The notes under the pieces are model-generated. The model saw only the letters and a program-made list of their open reading frames with translations, did no database searches and had not been told where the DNA came from. Position numbers and translations under genes: made by a program. Shown one piece after another: positions 46,655-58,600 of a DNA stretch of 64,000 bases. The stretch's first letter is position 1; each line of letters opens with the position of its first letter. Source of the stretch: Opisthorchis felineus (lineage: Eukaryota > Platyhelminthes > Trematoda > Opisthorchiida > Opisthorchiidae); NCBI GenBank assembly GCA_004794785.1, contig SJOL01006482.1, positions 491,593-555,592 on the forward strand, written 5' to 3'.

Positions 46655-46870
46655 CCGTTAAAACGCGAAACCACTGGCTAGAGTATCCGTGGTTCAAACC
46701 CAATCTGGGCTTTTCTGTTGCTCCTTTCTGGGCTTGAGCGAACTGGCAGCACCACACCGTTTGCTCTTCCTTCGAGTTGTACGGCAGCTACATTCTAAAA
46801 GGGCGCCACAACAGACAACGACTATGTTATCATTAGTACTGGCAGTATTAATAGTGATAGTAGTGGTCAG
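46655..46870 (+). mobile_element. tRNA-derived SINE copy (SINE C), diverged
   Basis: Box B GGTTCAAACCC is at 46691-46701, preceded by a tRNA-like ACGCGAAACCACTGGCTAG. The body follows the same order as at 19.3-19.5 kb: GGGCTTGAGCGAACTGGCAG, TTCCTTCGAGTTGTACGGCA and AAAGGGCGCCACAACAG. A 72-codon frame through it is an artefact of the repeat. Confidence 0.65.
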
Positions 46871-46929
46871 CGCGCTGAAACATCTCCTCGTGGTGCTGAC
46901 GGGGTAGCCCAGATGTCAGTCTGGGTGGG

Positions 46930-47896
46930 CCAACACTTCAGCAACTCCAGATAGTGCAAACCACTCTGTTTGATTTCAACGTGCTGGTTACGTTCGACAC
47001 AATGAACAACACGATCCAGGTGGCACCTCTGCACCAATGCCAACCAGCACACGGAAGAGATTCACTTGGCTTGCGCGTGACTGTGGCAAGTGCTGCAAAT
47101 CGGAAACTGACTCTGTATCCCACCGTCGAATTCACTTCCGTAAAAGTGTTGGCACGGACGTGGTTGCCCTGCATTGATTATTCTCGCCTTTTTCCGACGA
47201 AGATTAGCCTGAGTCAATACCGGCGACACGCGCGCCCCACTCAGCATAATGCACATAAGCTTGAATGGGTTAAGAATTTCGGTGCCCGCTGGTTCACGCA
47301 AGAGCCGCGGTCACTCTTGCGGATGGCTAACAAGTCATGTCTGTCTCGTGATAAACTAACCGCGCTGTTCGTGAGACTGGAGCAATATTTTCCTGGTTGA
47401 CCGGCCATCAGTACCAAAACCAGGTTACGTGTGCTTAACTGGCAAGCACACCTGGACGCATCGCCATCTAGTTGCTCCGACCAGACCATCGGCCAAACAG
47501 CTCCATATTCGTCAGACTCTGAAAACTATAGCGCCTGTTTCAACAAACCTGGAATGCACCGTGTCACTCTTGCAATCCAATTTTGACAGTTCGATCGCTA
47601 GTGTCGACCTTCTGGCATTTTCCCAAATGGTTACAGTCTGGCATTATGACACCGGAACAAGTCCTGTCGCTTCCGGACTGCAACTCATTAACGACATTTC
47701 CACACATGTGGAAGCCTGTCTCCAGACTCCATCGTCAGCGAGCCCGTTTTGTGCCTGCCAACCGAAAGCAGATGCACCTTTACAACAGTGCCACCATTCA
47801 GACTCTATATCACCAAAAGACGGGAAGATGCAGCGTCTGCTGTGTCCGATGGGTCGTGGAAGGAACTACACAAAGGTAACAGCGACCTACCTCTAG
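46930..47896 (+). other. Stop-poor, GC-richer stretch of unknown nature
   Basis: Long plus-strand frames follow one another: up to 47400 (including VSLGGPTLQQLQIVQTTLFD and KLTLYPTVEFTSVKVLARTW), then 47429-47896 and 47583-47879 in other frames. The minus strand is also fairly open. This looks like a once-coding segment with frameshifts, perhaps a decayed retroelement or processed pseudogene. I recognise no domain. It starts right after a SINE copy. Confidence 0.25.
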
Positions 47897-48919
47897 GTGC
47901 CCATCAGTATTGGAAACAAATGCAATCCGCTACAAAACATGTGGATAGCTGACCAAGTCGCGCCGTGCTACCATCCGAGTGGAGCTTAATCGAGCCAAAT
48001 ACAGATAAGGAAGTCGGACGTACGATCCGTTTAATGGGCAATTCGTCCCGGGTCTGGGCAAACTCACGCCCAGGGTGCTTCATCGATTCAATGCCAACGC
48101 CCTCGCTATGTGCTTCAACTTAATCTTATTATCTGTGGGTTGTCCGCCACATCTGTGAGGTGCTCGTATTACCCCAGTTTCGAAGGTCTTCACACGTGTG
48201 TTTCCATACCAACCATTCTTACATACACTGGAACTTATCTTGTCTTACTGGAAACGACTGATGACACGCCTTCAAATAAAACGTTTCCCTCGTTTTATCC
48301 AATGTTCTCTTTATATCCTTCCACATCTATTGCTCGTATTTACTTTTTGTGTTTGTGATAACGCTCTTCAAAAAATAAACGTTAGTAGTAACAGGCATTC
48401 AATTCCTCATTGCTTGGGCAGTATATTGATATAAAGATATGGCAATGCTGAACAGATATTCAATGTAACCCAAAGGTCACGTTAACAGCTGAGGAATATG
48501 GGTCACCACGAAAGAATCTACTATGAAGGATTACCAGGATAGGGAAGTGAAGTCACTATAGGTAGTAGGTTTGTGTGATTAAATAAAAGTTTCTGATTAT
48601 CCGACTAGGACTCTGAAGACCCGGAAGAACTTCTAATTGAGCTAGACCGGATGGTGGGCTATCGATCGGTGCTGTCTATCAACAAAGAAGAAGGCAATCT
48701 GTGGGTTACTAGGCATCACTATGGGGCGCATCTGAATACCATAAATGAGGCATCCCCTCCTTCTTTTTCCTATTTCAGTATGGTACTGTTCGGCTGAACG
48801 CCACATGAATTTGGATCAAACTAATCATTATTTAAGAAATTCTTGGCCTTGGAGACATAGATTACAGGTCTGGGAGGAGATTTATCCCGAATGCTAAGGT
48901 TTATTCTATTCAAGGACTT

Positions 48920-49366
48920 TTGATCAGTTGTCTTATGTCTCGTTTTTGGGATTCAATATGCGAAACAGGCAAACTGAGATGCAATTCGTTTGGTATGAAC
49001 GTCTACATTAATCTACTCAATATTCTCAAAACGGAGACCTCCAAAATCAAAGTGAGATATAAGCCATTCTCCGCACAACCTACTGGTACGAAAAGATGCT
49101 GTTTATCCAATGGTCCAATAACGACAGTTGCACTGGTTCAGGGATTTCTCGTTATCGGGCTAGCAGTTTCCGAAAGTGTGTTTAGTAACAGTAATTTAAT
49201 GAGGTTTTTCCCGGACACCTGCCGGAAGAGGAGGAGATGTAAGTCGTCACTGGTGGTACCTGCTACTGATGGAGTGTGGACTACACTTATAAACACTCTT
49301 CTACACCTGCGCAAACGCGAATTAAGGGGTCCCACAAAGAACAGTGGCTTCACTGGAAGGAGGTGA
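48920..49366 (+). other. Unidentified open frame
   Basis: A 148-codon frame with a hydrophobic patch (TTVALVQGFLVIGLAVS) and a basic stretch (CRKRRRCKS). It has no family resemblance, no clear start context and no splice signals that I could weigh. It may be chance. Confidence 0.15.
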
Positions 49367-49679
49367 TAGAGAGCAATCGATATTTGGATTGTATGGTCAC
49401 GGTGGTGAGTTCAACATAACCCAACACACGTGGTAAGTAACTGCAGGAAATTTGATAAGGACTTTCCCATGACACTCTGCAAATGGTTGAACCAGTGACT
49501 TGTACAGAAAAAAGGAGACTGTCTGGATCTCGACCTCATGGTTACTATGAAATAAACCTGGATAGCTCACTGAACAGGATAATGGCACATTCGAATTCAA
49601 ACCAAAGAGCGTCAGCTAGTGCTCACATAGCGCAATTCACTCAAAACAATAGGTGAAAAACCAAGTGATCAATGTAACA

Positions 49680-49850
49680 GTACTCCAGACAGCTTTGACA
49701 GCGGTCTACTCGGACCTATGAAGACCTCTGCCTCTCGACTTCCCATGTCTAGGCTTGGGCAACCTGGCAGTATCCCAGCCATGCTTCCTTCGGGTGGCAT
49801 GGCACCTAGGCACTGAAAGGGTGCTAAAGCTGAATGATTGTCTATTATCA
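49680..49850 (+). mobile_element. tRNA-derived SINE copy (SINE C) body
   Basis: The sequence CTCTGCCTCTCGACTTCCC, TAGGCTTGGGCAACCTGGCA and CTTCCTTCGGGTGGCATGGC followed by AAGGGTGCTAAAGCTGAATG is the most conserved body in the window. In an accidental frame it reads SRLGQPGSIPA and PSGGMA. I remember phrases of this type in predicted opisthorchiid fluke proteins, where they come from the repeat. The tRNA-like head is poorly preserved (GACCTATGAAGACC at the box B position). Confidence 0.7.
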
Positions 49851-49859
49851 TCTTATTTG

Positions 49860-52800
49860 ATAATGACCAGACCCAAATACTCTAGGAATACTAGGAAATC
49901 CAACAAATGTCTATAGAGAACTGCACTAATCCCATTTCACAAACGAGCAACGCTGTATTCAGGAAACTTGCATTCAGGTCAGATTTTCCCTCAGTTCCTG
50001 GAATTGCATGTGATATCACATTCCGAAGCATATGAACGCCGGCTTTTAGTTTCTTAAGCATGTCGACCGAAAGAGAAAACTATTTAGGCAATCTTTTCAT
50101 TTATTTAAATTTTGTGGCAACTCCCCTTTTCAAGGCAGTCGGAACAGATGGATTTTCAGTGACAAGAAAAATTAGATGACCGCAAAGGACCGTAAGCCTC
50201 ATATCAAACTGGCTGCCTTTACGGTGGTAATAACCCCTCTATATTTCAGTTTTCTCATGCAATAAACACTGCCAATTTCTTTTCAGTTGGTGAAAGTTTC
50301 CAGACCCTTGGAAAGATGAGCTTGTTTTATTCTGAGGGGCGAGTTGGCCTCCAGGGCATTGGTTCTTATAATATATTTGAAAACGGACCATAACTCCGTC
50401 GATTTCTCGGGGTGATATCATCAGACGCATATGTTGTGGAAACAATAATGATATTTTGCAGTATATCCGAATAAGATGGGAGCAACCAAGTGCTCACATT
50501 TGGCCAAAGTTAATTTTTAGACAAAAGCATCTCCCAAACTATTGTATAATCACCCTTGGTTTGTTTTTATGCTAGTAGTAGCCTTCTCATGGATATTTCT
50601 CACCATTCCTTCCTGGCACTGGTTTGTGGAAAATACACCGCACTACGCGCATCCGTGGTCAAATTTGATCACAGACTTACCCGTAGGTACTGCGCAAACA
50701 GATGTAGCTAGCTATCCACGCAGCCTTCTTGGCTTGAGGGCTCAACCAACGGCGCCGGGGCCATTCTTAGGTTTTGAATTTACCTAATCATACCTTGAGG
50801 CTTATGGCCCAAAAAGACAGCACTATCATCACCCTATTATCATCAAAGACAGAAACGCTAGATTTGACAGTGATGTTGACTGCCGTACAACCATAAAGCT
50901 CACTTAACTTAACTTTAGGCCTTAAAGTGAAGAAAGAAAGGACGAGACGGAGAGAGGAGGAGACCGGGTACTAGCACGTTACAACAATTCTGGGTTCTCT
51001 CCAAATGTCTAATCAAATAACCTGGAAACAAAATAATAGCACAAACGTCTTTGATGTCGGTCTTCAGCCAAGCATGGAGAAGGCACTCGAACCCCGTCCT
51101 TAAAGGCGGACCGCATCAACAACATCCAAATTCCTTGCAATCTATTTCACCCCATTCTTACAAGCCATAATTTCTGCACCTTGTAGTCCGCGGCATTTTG
51201 AAGAACTCACGGAGGACAACTTTCGTCTCGGGAGACGATGATTCAGCATGCGTAACAAATGGATGAGTTACCGCAGTTTGTGGTGTTTGATATTGTCCGC
51301 AACCGACGTACACGCTGCAAAGCCGAATAACCGTTTTTCAATTGACAAACTACGAATCCGCAGACGCCACCTGATACCAGCACAGCTGTGGACATCTGTG
51401 GTAAAAACTTGAAGACTTCCCAAATGACTTGCCCGTAGAGGCCATGTCTAGCAACCGTACGACAACAGTCCTTACCGTAGTCTGGTACATGCGACCCTTG
51501 AGAACCAGTGATATATTGTTTTTAAGCCACAAGTGAAACAATTCGCAGACGTGATTCGGACCCTTGAGAACCGTGCATTGACTTCATCAAAAACTTCATC
51601 AGAGCTAACGCAACTACCAGTGTATGTAAAAACCTCCACTATCTATATATAAACCTCCACTGCTTCTCCTCGAGTTGGAGAGACTGTATGTTCTGAAGCA
51701 CATACCTGCAATTTGTATGTGCAAGGTACACGGCAAAAAGTAGTATGATGGTGATATGTTGGTTCAAAAACGGTTGTGCTTTGTCCCCGCCTTCGAAGGT
51801 TAGAAGGATGTTGTCTGCGTTTTACGTGGTTCTTATCAGCAACGAGTTGAATACAGGGGTTTTATGAACCCTTCTCAATTCCACCGATGATGCAATTAGA
51901 CTAAAAAGAGGTGGTGGACAAACTTACAAGATATCAATTATACAGGGGACTTTTTAGAGAGATTCCATCCGCTGTCACTTCCGGAAGTAAGTTAATGTAA
52001 GGATTCAGCTGTGTTCAGGAAATTCTAGGGCAAGCGTAGTCAAAGGCACCAACCGACCTACAGAATGAAACGCACACCAAGGGATGCCACTGAAGAGAAG
52101 TCACGTATCGGCTTTCGCCTAAGACCTCAAAGACGAATATCTATCAGTGACAACACGGTTTTTACTCTCGTTTAAATGAGTCATTCTGATTCGGATGGCC
52201 AGGCGAGCTAGGAATGTACAGCAGATACTTGTGAAGAAATCTACTGCAATTCGTCCGAGTAAAGCGGTCCATGTCAACCGTCGTCGGTAAAGAATCCGGC
52301 ATATTTGGCAAAGGTATTTTTTTGTTTCTGTCGACCTGAGCTGTGTATGGGATGAAGGGTTGGTACACCCCAGATATCTTGTTGGAGATTGTTTATTCCC
52401 AATTTATGAGGAGGGAGCAAAAGCAAGACCATTTTAGTTGAATGAGTGACGGGCAACGTCGAATGGCAAATACTGGCAGGGTGGTGGGCTGTCAGTGACA
52501 CAGCAGTTCCTAGAGGAGCATGGCGCGGTCACTTCGGTTAAGAATTATGTTGGCCAATCATATGGCATCCATTTGTATGAATCATACCCAAGAGCTACAA
52601 AAGCTGTTCAAGATAGTCTCTTTGGACTTTGAAAATACTCAAGTTTAGGTTCAGATTGGTGGGAACAGGAAGGCTTGGCGTGCTTCAGCCATATCTTGTG
52701 AGTCCATCGCGCGGAGGTTATCAATTGAGATGAATGGCTCCGGCACGAATCACCAGGTGTTGGTTCGCACCTGTGGGTGTCCCAATTGTATCAAATGCTT

Positions 52801-52860
52801 ATCTAAATCGTTCTTAAATGCCAATATCGAAGACAAAGCAACTGTCACATGTAGGCAGAC
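49860..52860. other. No recognisable feature
   Basis: Intergenic or intronic. The frame 50542-50787 (plus) begins with a hydrophobic run, but has no other support. A 13-bp direct repeat (ACCCTTGAGAACC) occurs twice near 51492 and 51570. Confidence 0.4.
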
Positions 52861-52874
52861 CTCCAAATTCTTAC

Positions 52875-53090
52875 CCTGAATCACGCATCAGTTGCCGGTT
52901 GTCTGAAAAGTACTTGAAAAACAGGTTGCGTTGGGATTGATTGACAGAGAGAGTGAGAACTGCATAGTTCATAACAAAGCCTTCCATACACTCTTCGGCT
53001 TGAGGTTGGCCATCACTGGAATCAATGACAAGTTTGTTCCGGTCATCGACAGCGTAATTCTTTGGAATACAGAGAGTGGGTTCTAGTAGC
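52875..53090 (-). CDS. Probable exon of an unidentified gene
   Basis: The minus-strand frame reads LLEPTLCIPKNYAVDDRNKL, VIDSSDGQPQAEECMEGFVM, and FKYFSDNRQLMRDSG, ending exactly at a consensus donor (GATTCAGG followed by GTAAGA, exon end 52875). A possible acceptor is AATCAATCCAAG just upstream of 53090. Residue composition is typical of a globular soluble or extracellular domain. I do not recognise the family. It could belong to a minus-strand gene upstream of C1GALT1. The exact 5' boundary is uncertain. Confidence 0.4.
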
Positions 53091-54891
53091 CTTGGATTGA
53101 TTGATATAGTCCAAAAAAATGAATGAGTGGCAGGAAGGACCGATCTTGACACCCGACGAGTCAGTACTTTTTACGTGTCGATTAAATATGAGCGGTCAGG
53201 GTAGATCTGGACATCGCAGAAGTAGTCAAATATCACATGCCTGGAGATATTGCGGAACTTTGAACTTCGGACTCAGAGCTAACGAGTACAAGGCGTGACG
53301 CACTCGCATTGCTTCTGAATTCAATTCGGAGCGGATTTGCAACAGATAAACGAGGAAACTGACTGGAGTGAGCTGTTAGATGGTAGAATACCCTGATAAA
53401 GGCTCTTCGTCCCACCTTTGGGCTTATCAATGGTTGCGACTAACGGAATCGGGATTTTGGCAGCCTCGACTACTGGGAGTGGACAGCAGTTGCATTTTCC
53501 CACATTTTGGAGGATATTACATTATCAGTACAGTAACACAATCACTCAAGTTCGTGATAAGACGACCCTGTCTAGAATCATTTTGGAAAGTCATAGAATG
53601 GCTTGGTCAGTGAAGCCAGCGTAGACCCTGAAGGTTACTCCTTCGACAGCTTCAGGGGTACGCATTTACACATTAACGCATTTACGGATCTGAAATGCAC
53701 TGGGTGTGATTCTAGTGATGCACACCGTACACCATAATTCGTAAGTCAGACCCGATAGGGAGGAAAACCGACTGGCGAAGAGTTCAGTACGGTTTGCAGT
53801 GGACAGTGATTCGCATGTGTGACACTGTTTATCACTGAGAGCTGCTTGTTCATAGGGTTATCCACAGTAGACATCAACTGAAAAGGTGGAGCAAACGTCG
53901 AAGAGAAAATTGACTGCTAGATGATACCACAGGGGGAAAATGGGATAAACTGCAATGGAATCTCCAAAAAGTTGAAGGTGCCGCCTCTGAGAGTAATAAA
54001 TACCTGGTCGAGAATCGGAGGTTGCACGAAGCAAAGCGCAATCTCATCTCCCTCACAAAGCATCACATACAAGTGGAATACCAAAGGGAACATGTTCGTA
54101 CCAAAAACTTCGCTATTCTTAGACTACTTCGAACTGAAGAGGAGTTTCATGAAACTCCAGTTAACGGGACCGAAATCTCATAAGTGAGTGGCCGTTAAAT
54201 CATCGGACGTCTTAATGAGTCAATCGGCACAGACGGTGGTTAGGAAATTCAGTGACCATACAGCGGAGTTATCATTGCCACATAAAGTCGTTCGAGCACC
54301 ACTGGTCCAAATAAAAGCAGCGTTTTGGTGGACGTGTGCCTTCGTTGACAAGGAAAACCGAGCAGCTTATTGGCACTGCGTTATAGTCAGCCAATTAGAT
54401 GCTTATTGTGGTGACACAATCAACGTTTCAGACGCACTGCTTATGTAACATATGATAAGTAGAACAACTAACATTTCAGTACTCTGAACTTCTGCTTCTC
54501 TGGTCTTTCGGGAAGTTACTCCAGCGACGCTGGAAAACCCGCTGTGTAAGGATACTCACATCAAGTAATACCAACCAATATTACGTTAGTTGGGTTAGGC
54601 TAATTTTCTGAAGTGCGTGTCCCATTCGGTCCAGGCTAGTGAGGACCAAACAGGATGCTCGTTAGCCCGATGTCACACACCATGACCGCAAACGATAATA
54701 CAGTCCACCGTTAAATTGAGCACACGGACTTGGGGAATGAAACTTAGCGCAACCAAACAAGTCAGCAGACTTGCAGTTCAACGGTGATGTGCACAAGTCC
54801 TTTCATAAACCTAAGTCGGTAGTTGCATATATTGATGGAGTTGGCTGGCAACCATCCGTTTATGCAAGTGCTTCCGCTTTGACTGCTTCAG

Positions 54892-55070
54892 AGATGGTGG
54901 AAGGCATAATTATCGACCAGAACTTATCAGACGGACGCCTGTTCTCCCTCTTAAACGAGGCTTTACTGGACATCAGTTTCTGTTTGATAGAAACCTGTAG
55001 AGAACTTGGCAGTCTATATTTTCAGAGCAAGTTTGAGCCGGTCCTAGTGGCAGTGTTATTAGTTCTCTAG
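54892..55070 (+). CDS. Possible exon, malic-enzyme-like motif (weak)
   Basis: After a good acceptor (CTTCCGCTTTGACTGCTTCAG) the plus frame reads MVEGIIIDQNLSDGRLFSLL, NEALLDISFCLIETCRELGS, to a stop at 55068-55070. The spacing ALxxxV...L-x-x-GRL(F/Y)xxL...(D)xS resembles the C-terminal segment of malic enzymes, where this usually reads GRLYPPL. The two prolines are absent here, and the following YP-x-P block is not seen. It could equally be an unrelated helical exon or a chance frame. Confidence 0.25.
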
Positions 55071-55595
55071 CCAGATTTTCACCAAGTTTGTGGACCGTTT
55101 TTATTTTGGTTGACTAGCATTCCCTGGCTCCCATATATTCACAGATTCAGGAGATCCACGTATCGATAAAAAGGATTGCGGCTTCGTCCAAGCTTCCTGG
55201 GTAGGGTTTGTCCTTGTCGCTCAGTGGTTTTCATGCACCTGAAAGACACAGGCGGAAAAAGTGTGTAGCACTGCTTTTCAAATTCTTAGCGCGGGGCAGT
55301 AAGCTTGCCAGCGCGAGGACTCACATAAAGAGCGTCTAAAAGTTCCTTGAACTGAGCACTAGATGCAGCGTGAACAACCATCGGAGGAATGTTTTTCCAT
55401 GCACCAAATACCCGGTACAGTTACTGTTTTAAAATCACGTCTTCAGGCCACTTATCGAAAGTATTTAATCGAACATTTTAAAAACATTTAAAGCAAATTT
55501 TAAAATCTGACTTCTTGGGCTGCTGGCGGCTTCCAACACCGAAAGTCTAGGTACGCTTGCCACAAATTTTTTATATTAGAATGTTCGTCTAGATA

Positions 55596-55624
55596 AATAT
55601 ATATACATATACATATATATATAT
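55596..55624. repeat. AT microsatellite
   Basis: An imperfect (TA)n with C interruptions. Confidence 0.9.
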
Positions 55625-55699
55625 CTTGCCAAACCTCGCCTACTTTGACGACCAAATCTGAAATTTCGTTACTTCCTTCCACACATTAGTAACAGGCAG

Positions 55700-58600
55700 G
55701 TTTACAAAAGTATGCTGCATATTAAATGTGTTTATGCGAATCCCTCATGAACACCCAGCGCCCCAATTTCAGTAGTGGTTTATTCCTTTGCGCATCAAAC
55801 CAGCTTTTCCCTTCAAACACCGTCGCAAACGTGGACATTCTGCCTGCGTCTACACACTTGGCCTGTGGTCAAGCCACGTTGCACGAACTTAGGTCGTTGG
55901 TTAGGGCCGATTCCTAGAACAAAACCGCAAATTTCTCTTAAACTACAGTTTCAACAAAGGTTACTTTTCCATAACATTTTAGCGCTTGACGGTATTCATC
56001 CGAAAACTTGAAATCGCCCCAGACAGCCACAGTTTCGTTGAAATTTGTTCAGGCGTACTTAATGTCTACATTCGGCGCGGAATCCATGTTTTCAATTGCG
56101 GCCACAGCTAGGCATGATGTCTGTTTGGAGACTATAAAATTTTGGGAGGTTTGTTTGTTCACGTGTACTTTCTTTTATTACATTTGGAAATATCTTAAGG
56201 GTTCATAAACAATAAATACATCGTCTTTCCTTCTAAACGCAAACTGGAGCAGCCCCTCACGACCTGTGTAGAAGTCTTCATCGTTGTAGCAGGCGTCCCG
56301 CCGGACAAAACCAAGGAATTCGACGCAATTAGTAAGTTTGGTGAATTTTTTCTATGATAGTCAGCACACTCTGTATCGGGTGCGTGACAGTGTGTTATCC
56401 TCACTGGCATGATGAGTACTTGGTAGTACCATGGGAAGAATTAGTGGGGCTTCGGGCAGCACGAGTAGACGGTACAGAAAGGTGATCAGTAGTTTGGAGT
56501 TTTGGCACACATTTTGCAGTTTGAGACGCTCTTTTGGAAGCATGAAAAACCATCAGCAGGAGAATAGTTGAGCTGTTGAACTACGGGAAGTCATCAGAGT
56601 GAGTACGGAAATCGCGGCACCTCCCTCGCGACGTCTTATTTGGGTCCGTGGACAGCCCCGTTCGTGAACGTCCTGGATGGGTCAGTTGTGGTTGTCAGAG
56701 TAGTTAAGGTTGACAAGGAAATCGTGACAGGTGAAGACCAGCAATAAAGGAGGGTATCCTTGGGTTTATCGGGAGCGCAGCCTGATTCATTTCTGGCATT
56801 CAAACGAGGCTAAAAAGAGCCGTATCCAGCTTGGGGACTCAAAACGGGAAATGTGTCGAAAAGGGGCACTACGGTATAAGTTAGACTGCCGCTAAAACAG
56901 CAGGTTTCTAAGAGTGGTTACAATGGCTAGATGCAGTAGTGAGGCGACACTACCCCATTTCAAAAACCATATCAACATTCAGGTTGAGATAGTAGGGAAC
57001 GGTGGTACGCGGTCGATGCGGGCGGGTGTGGCAATGTGTGAATATGAGGAAAGTGTATTAGCTAAATGGTGCTAAACTTATTTCATAGCCAGTTGTGCAA
57101 GCAACCATGAAGCTGGGTAAGAGGGGCAAAGGTGTGAATAGACCGTTTTTAAATCGTTATTGAAATGTACGCGACCTCATAGTTAGCTCGTGTATAAGAA
57201 GGCGGTTAGCTGGCAAACAGTCGGATGTGCTGGGGCGACAAAGGGGGTTGGAAAGCAATCGGGGAGAGTTTTTGGAGCGGTTCAGTAAGCCTCACTTGGG
57301 AAGTGAAGAGGAAGCTTCAAAAAAAGACGAGTTACCATCCAGAAGCTACCGTGAACAGTAGCATACCGACTGGAGTTACGGATAACTCAGTGATGTTACG
57401 TGCCAAGCGGAAAGAGGCAGTAACCAATCCTGGAATTCGGGTAGGTCTAAGCGAATCATTAGTTCAAAGCCTCCGTGGAAATGAGATCGGACAAAAACTT
57501 TGGGTGTATGGTCATGTTGCATGTTTGTACGATGAGGTGACAGAATGGCGCAGTTACGGTCTAAGGAAAATCGAAGCTTTTCAAAACGAATCGCGTTAGA
57601 GGCGTCACATGGCGTGCATTTAGTGAGTCAGTGTTAACTTACACATGAGAAGAAATTTTTACCCTGCTATTATTGATGTTTTGGATTTACAGGAGGATTT
57701 TCCCGGGCATATGTTACAGCCGGAGGAAACTTAAGCCAGCGGCACAGGCGTTTGACCGAAGTGGCCTTATATTTAGTTCTGCTCTTTCCACACCGGAGAA
57801 AGAAAAGGATGAGACTCAGCATAAGTTAAGGAGGTTATCTGAGTAGAGAGCATGCAGTTGAAGGGAGTTTGTCAACCATGCATTTTTTCGCATCGTCGAG
57901 AACAGGGGGCGCAGAGGGGCGGACATGGTACGGAAAGATCTACTGGACGTTTGGGGTTGGGTAGCGACCGAAAAGTCCGATCAGGTAGGACAAATGTGGA
58001 TAGCCAGATAGGGCGTATCGAGGAGATGGATTATGGGGAGTCAGGGTTCATCGACCGCTTAGAGGACGGAGACAGAATTGGTGGAAGTGTGGTGATGTAA
58101 ATTACTCGGATGTTGGTAGATGGATAATCGTTCCCAAGGCAATGAGATGGAACGAACCTTGCAGACCCCAGGGAGATCATCACCATAATCAAAGACAGTT
58201 AGATCGTTTTAGGGTTAGCTGCCTTAGTCCCTCACGTATTCGGATATTTTAGAATTGGAATTGAACATGGGTGACAGTACGTTGGCCTGAACGCCGAGTT
58301 ATATGGGGTCCAAACCCATATGGCATATATGGGAAAGAGCCTCAAGGTAGCCTGAATCGTGTGTGGCTTTCAACATGTTATGTGTGTTTGAGATGTGGAG
58401 GCTTTAGCCACAACCGGATGCTGTAGGTCACAGAACAGTCATTTTGCAAATGCAAGCACGAGAGCTTGTAATCTCTGCCCAAGAACGGATCCCCTAGTTG
58501 GTGACAGTGCTACTGCGGTTGAGTATGGGACGGTCGCAAGTTATGACAAGGAGAATGGGGATGTTGCTTTCATTAAACCACAAGATCAGTTTGTGGAAGC

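Noticed and set aside
58385..58425. CLRCGGFSH as a gag-type zinc knuckle
   Set aside because: A stop codon occupies the position of the final cysteine, and no gag or nucleocapsid context surrounds it.
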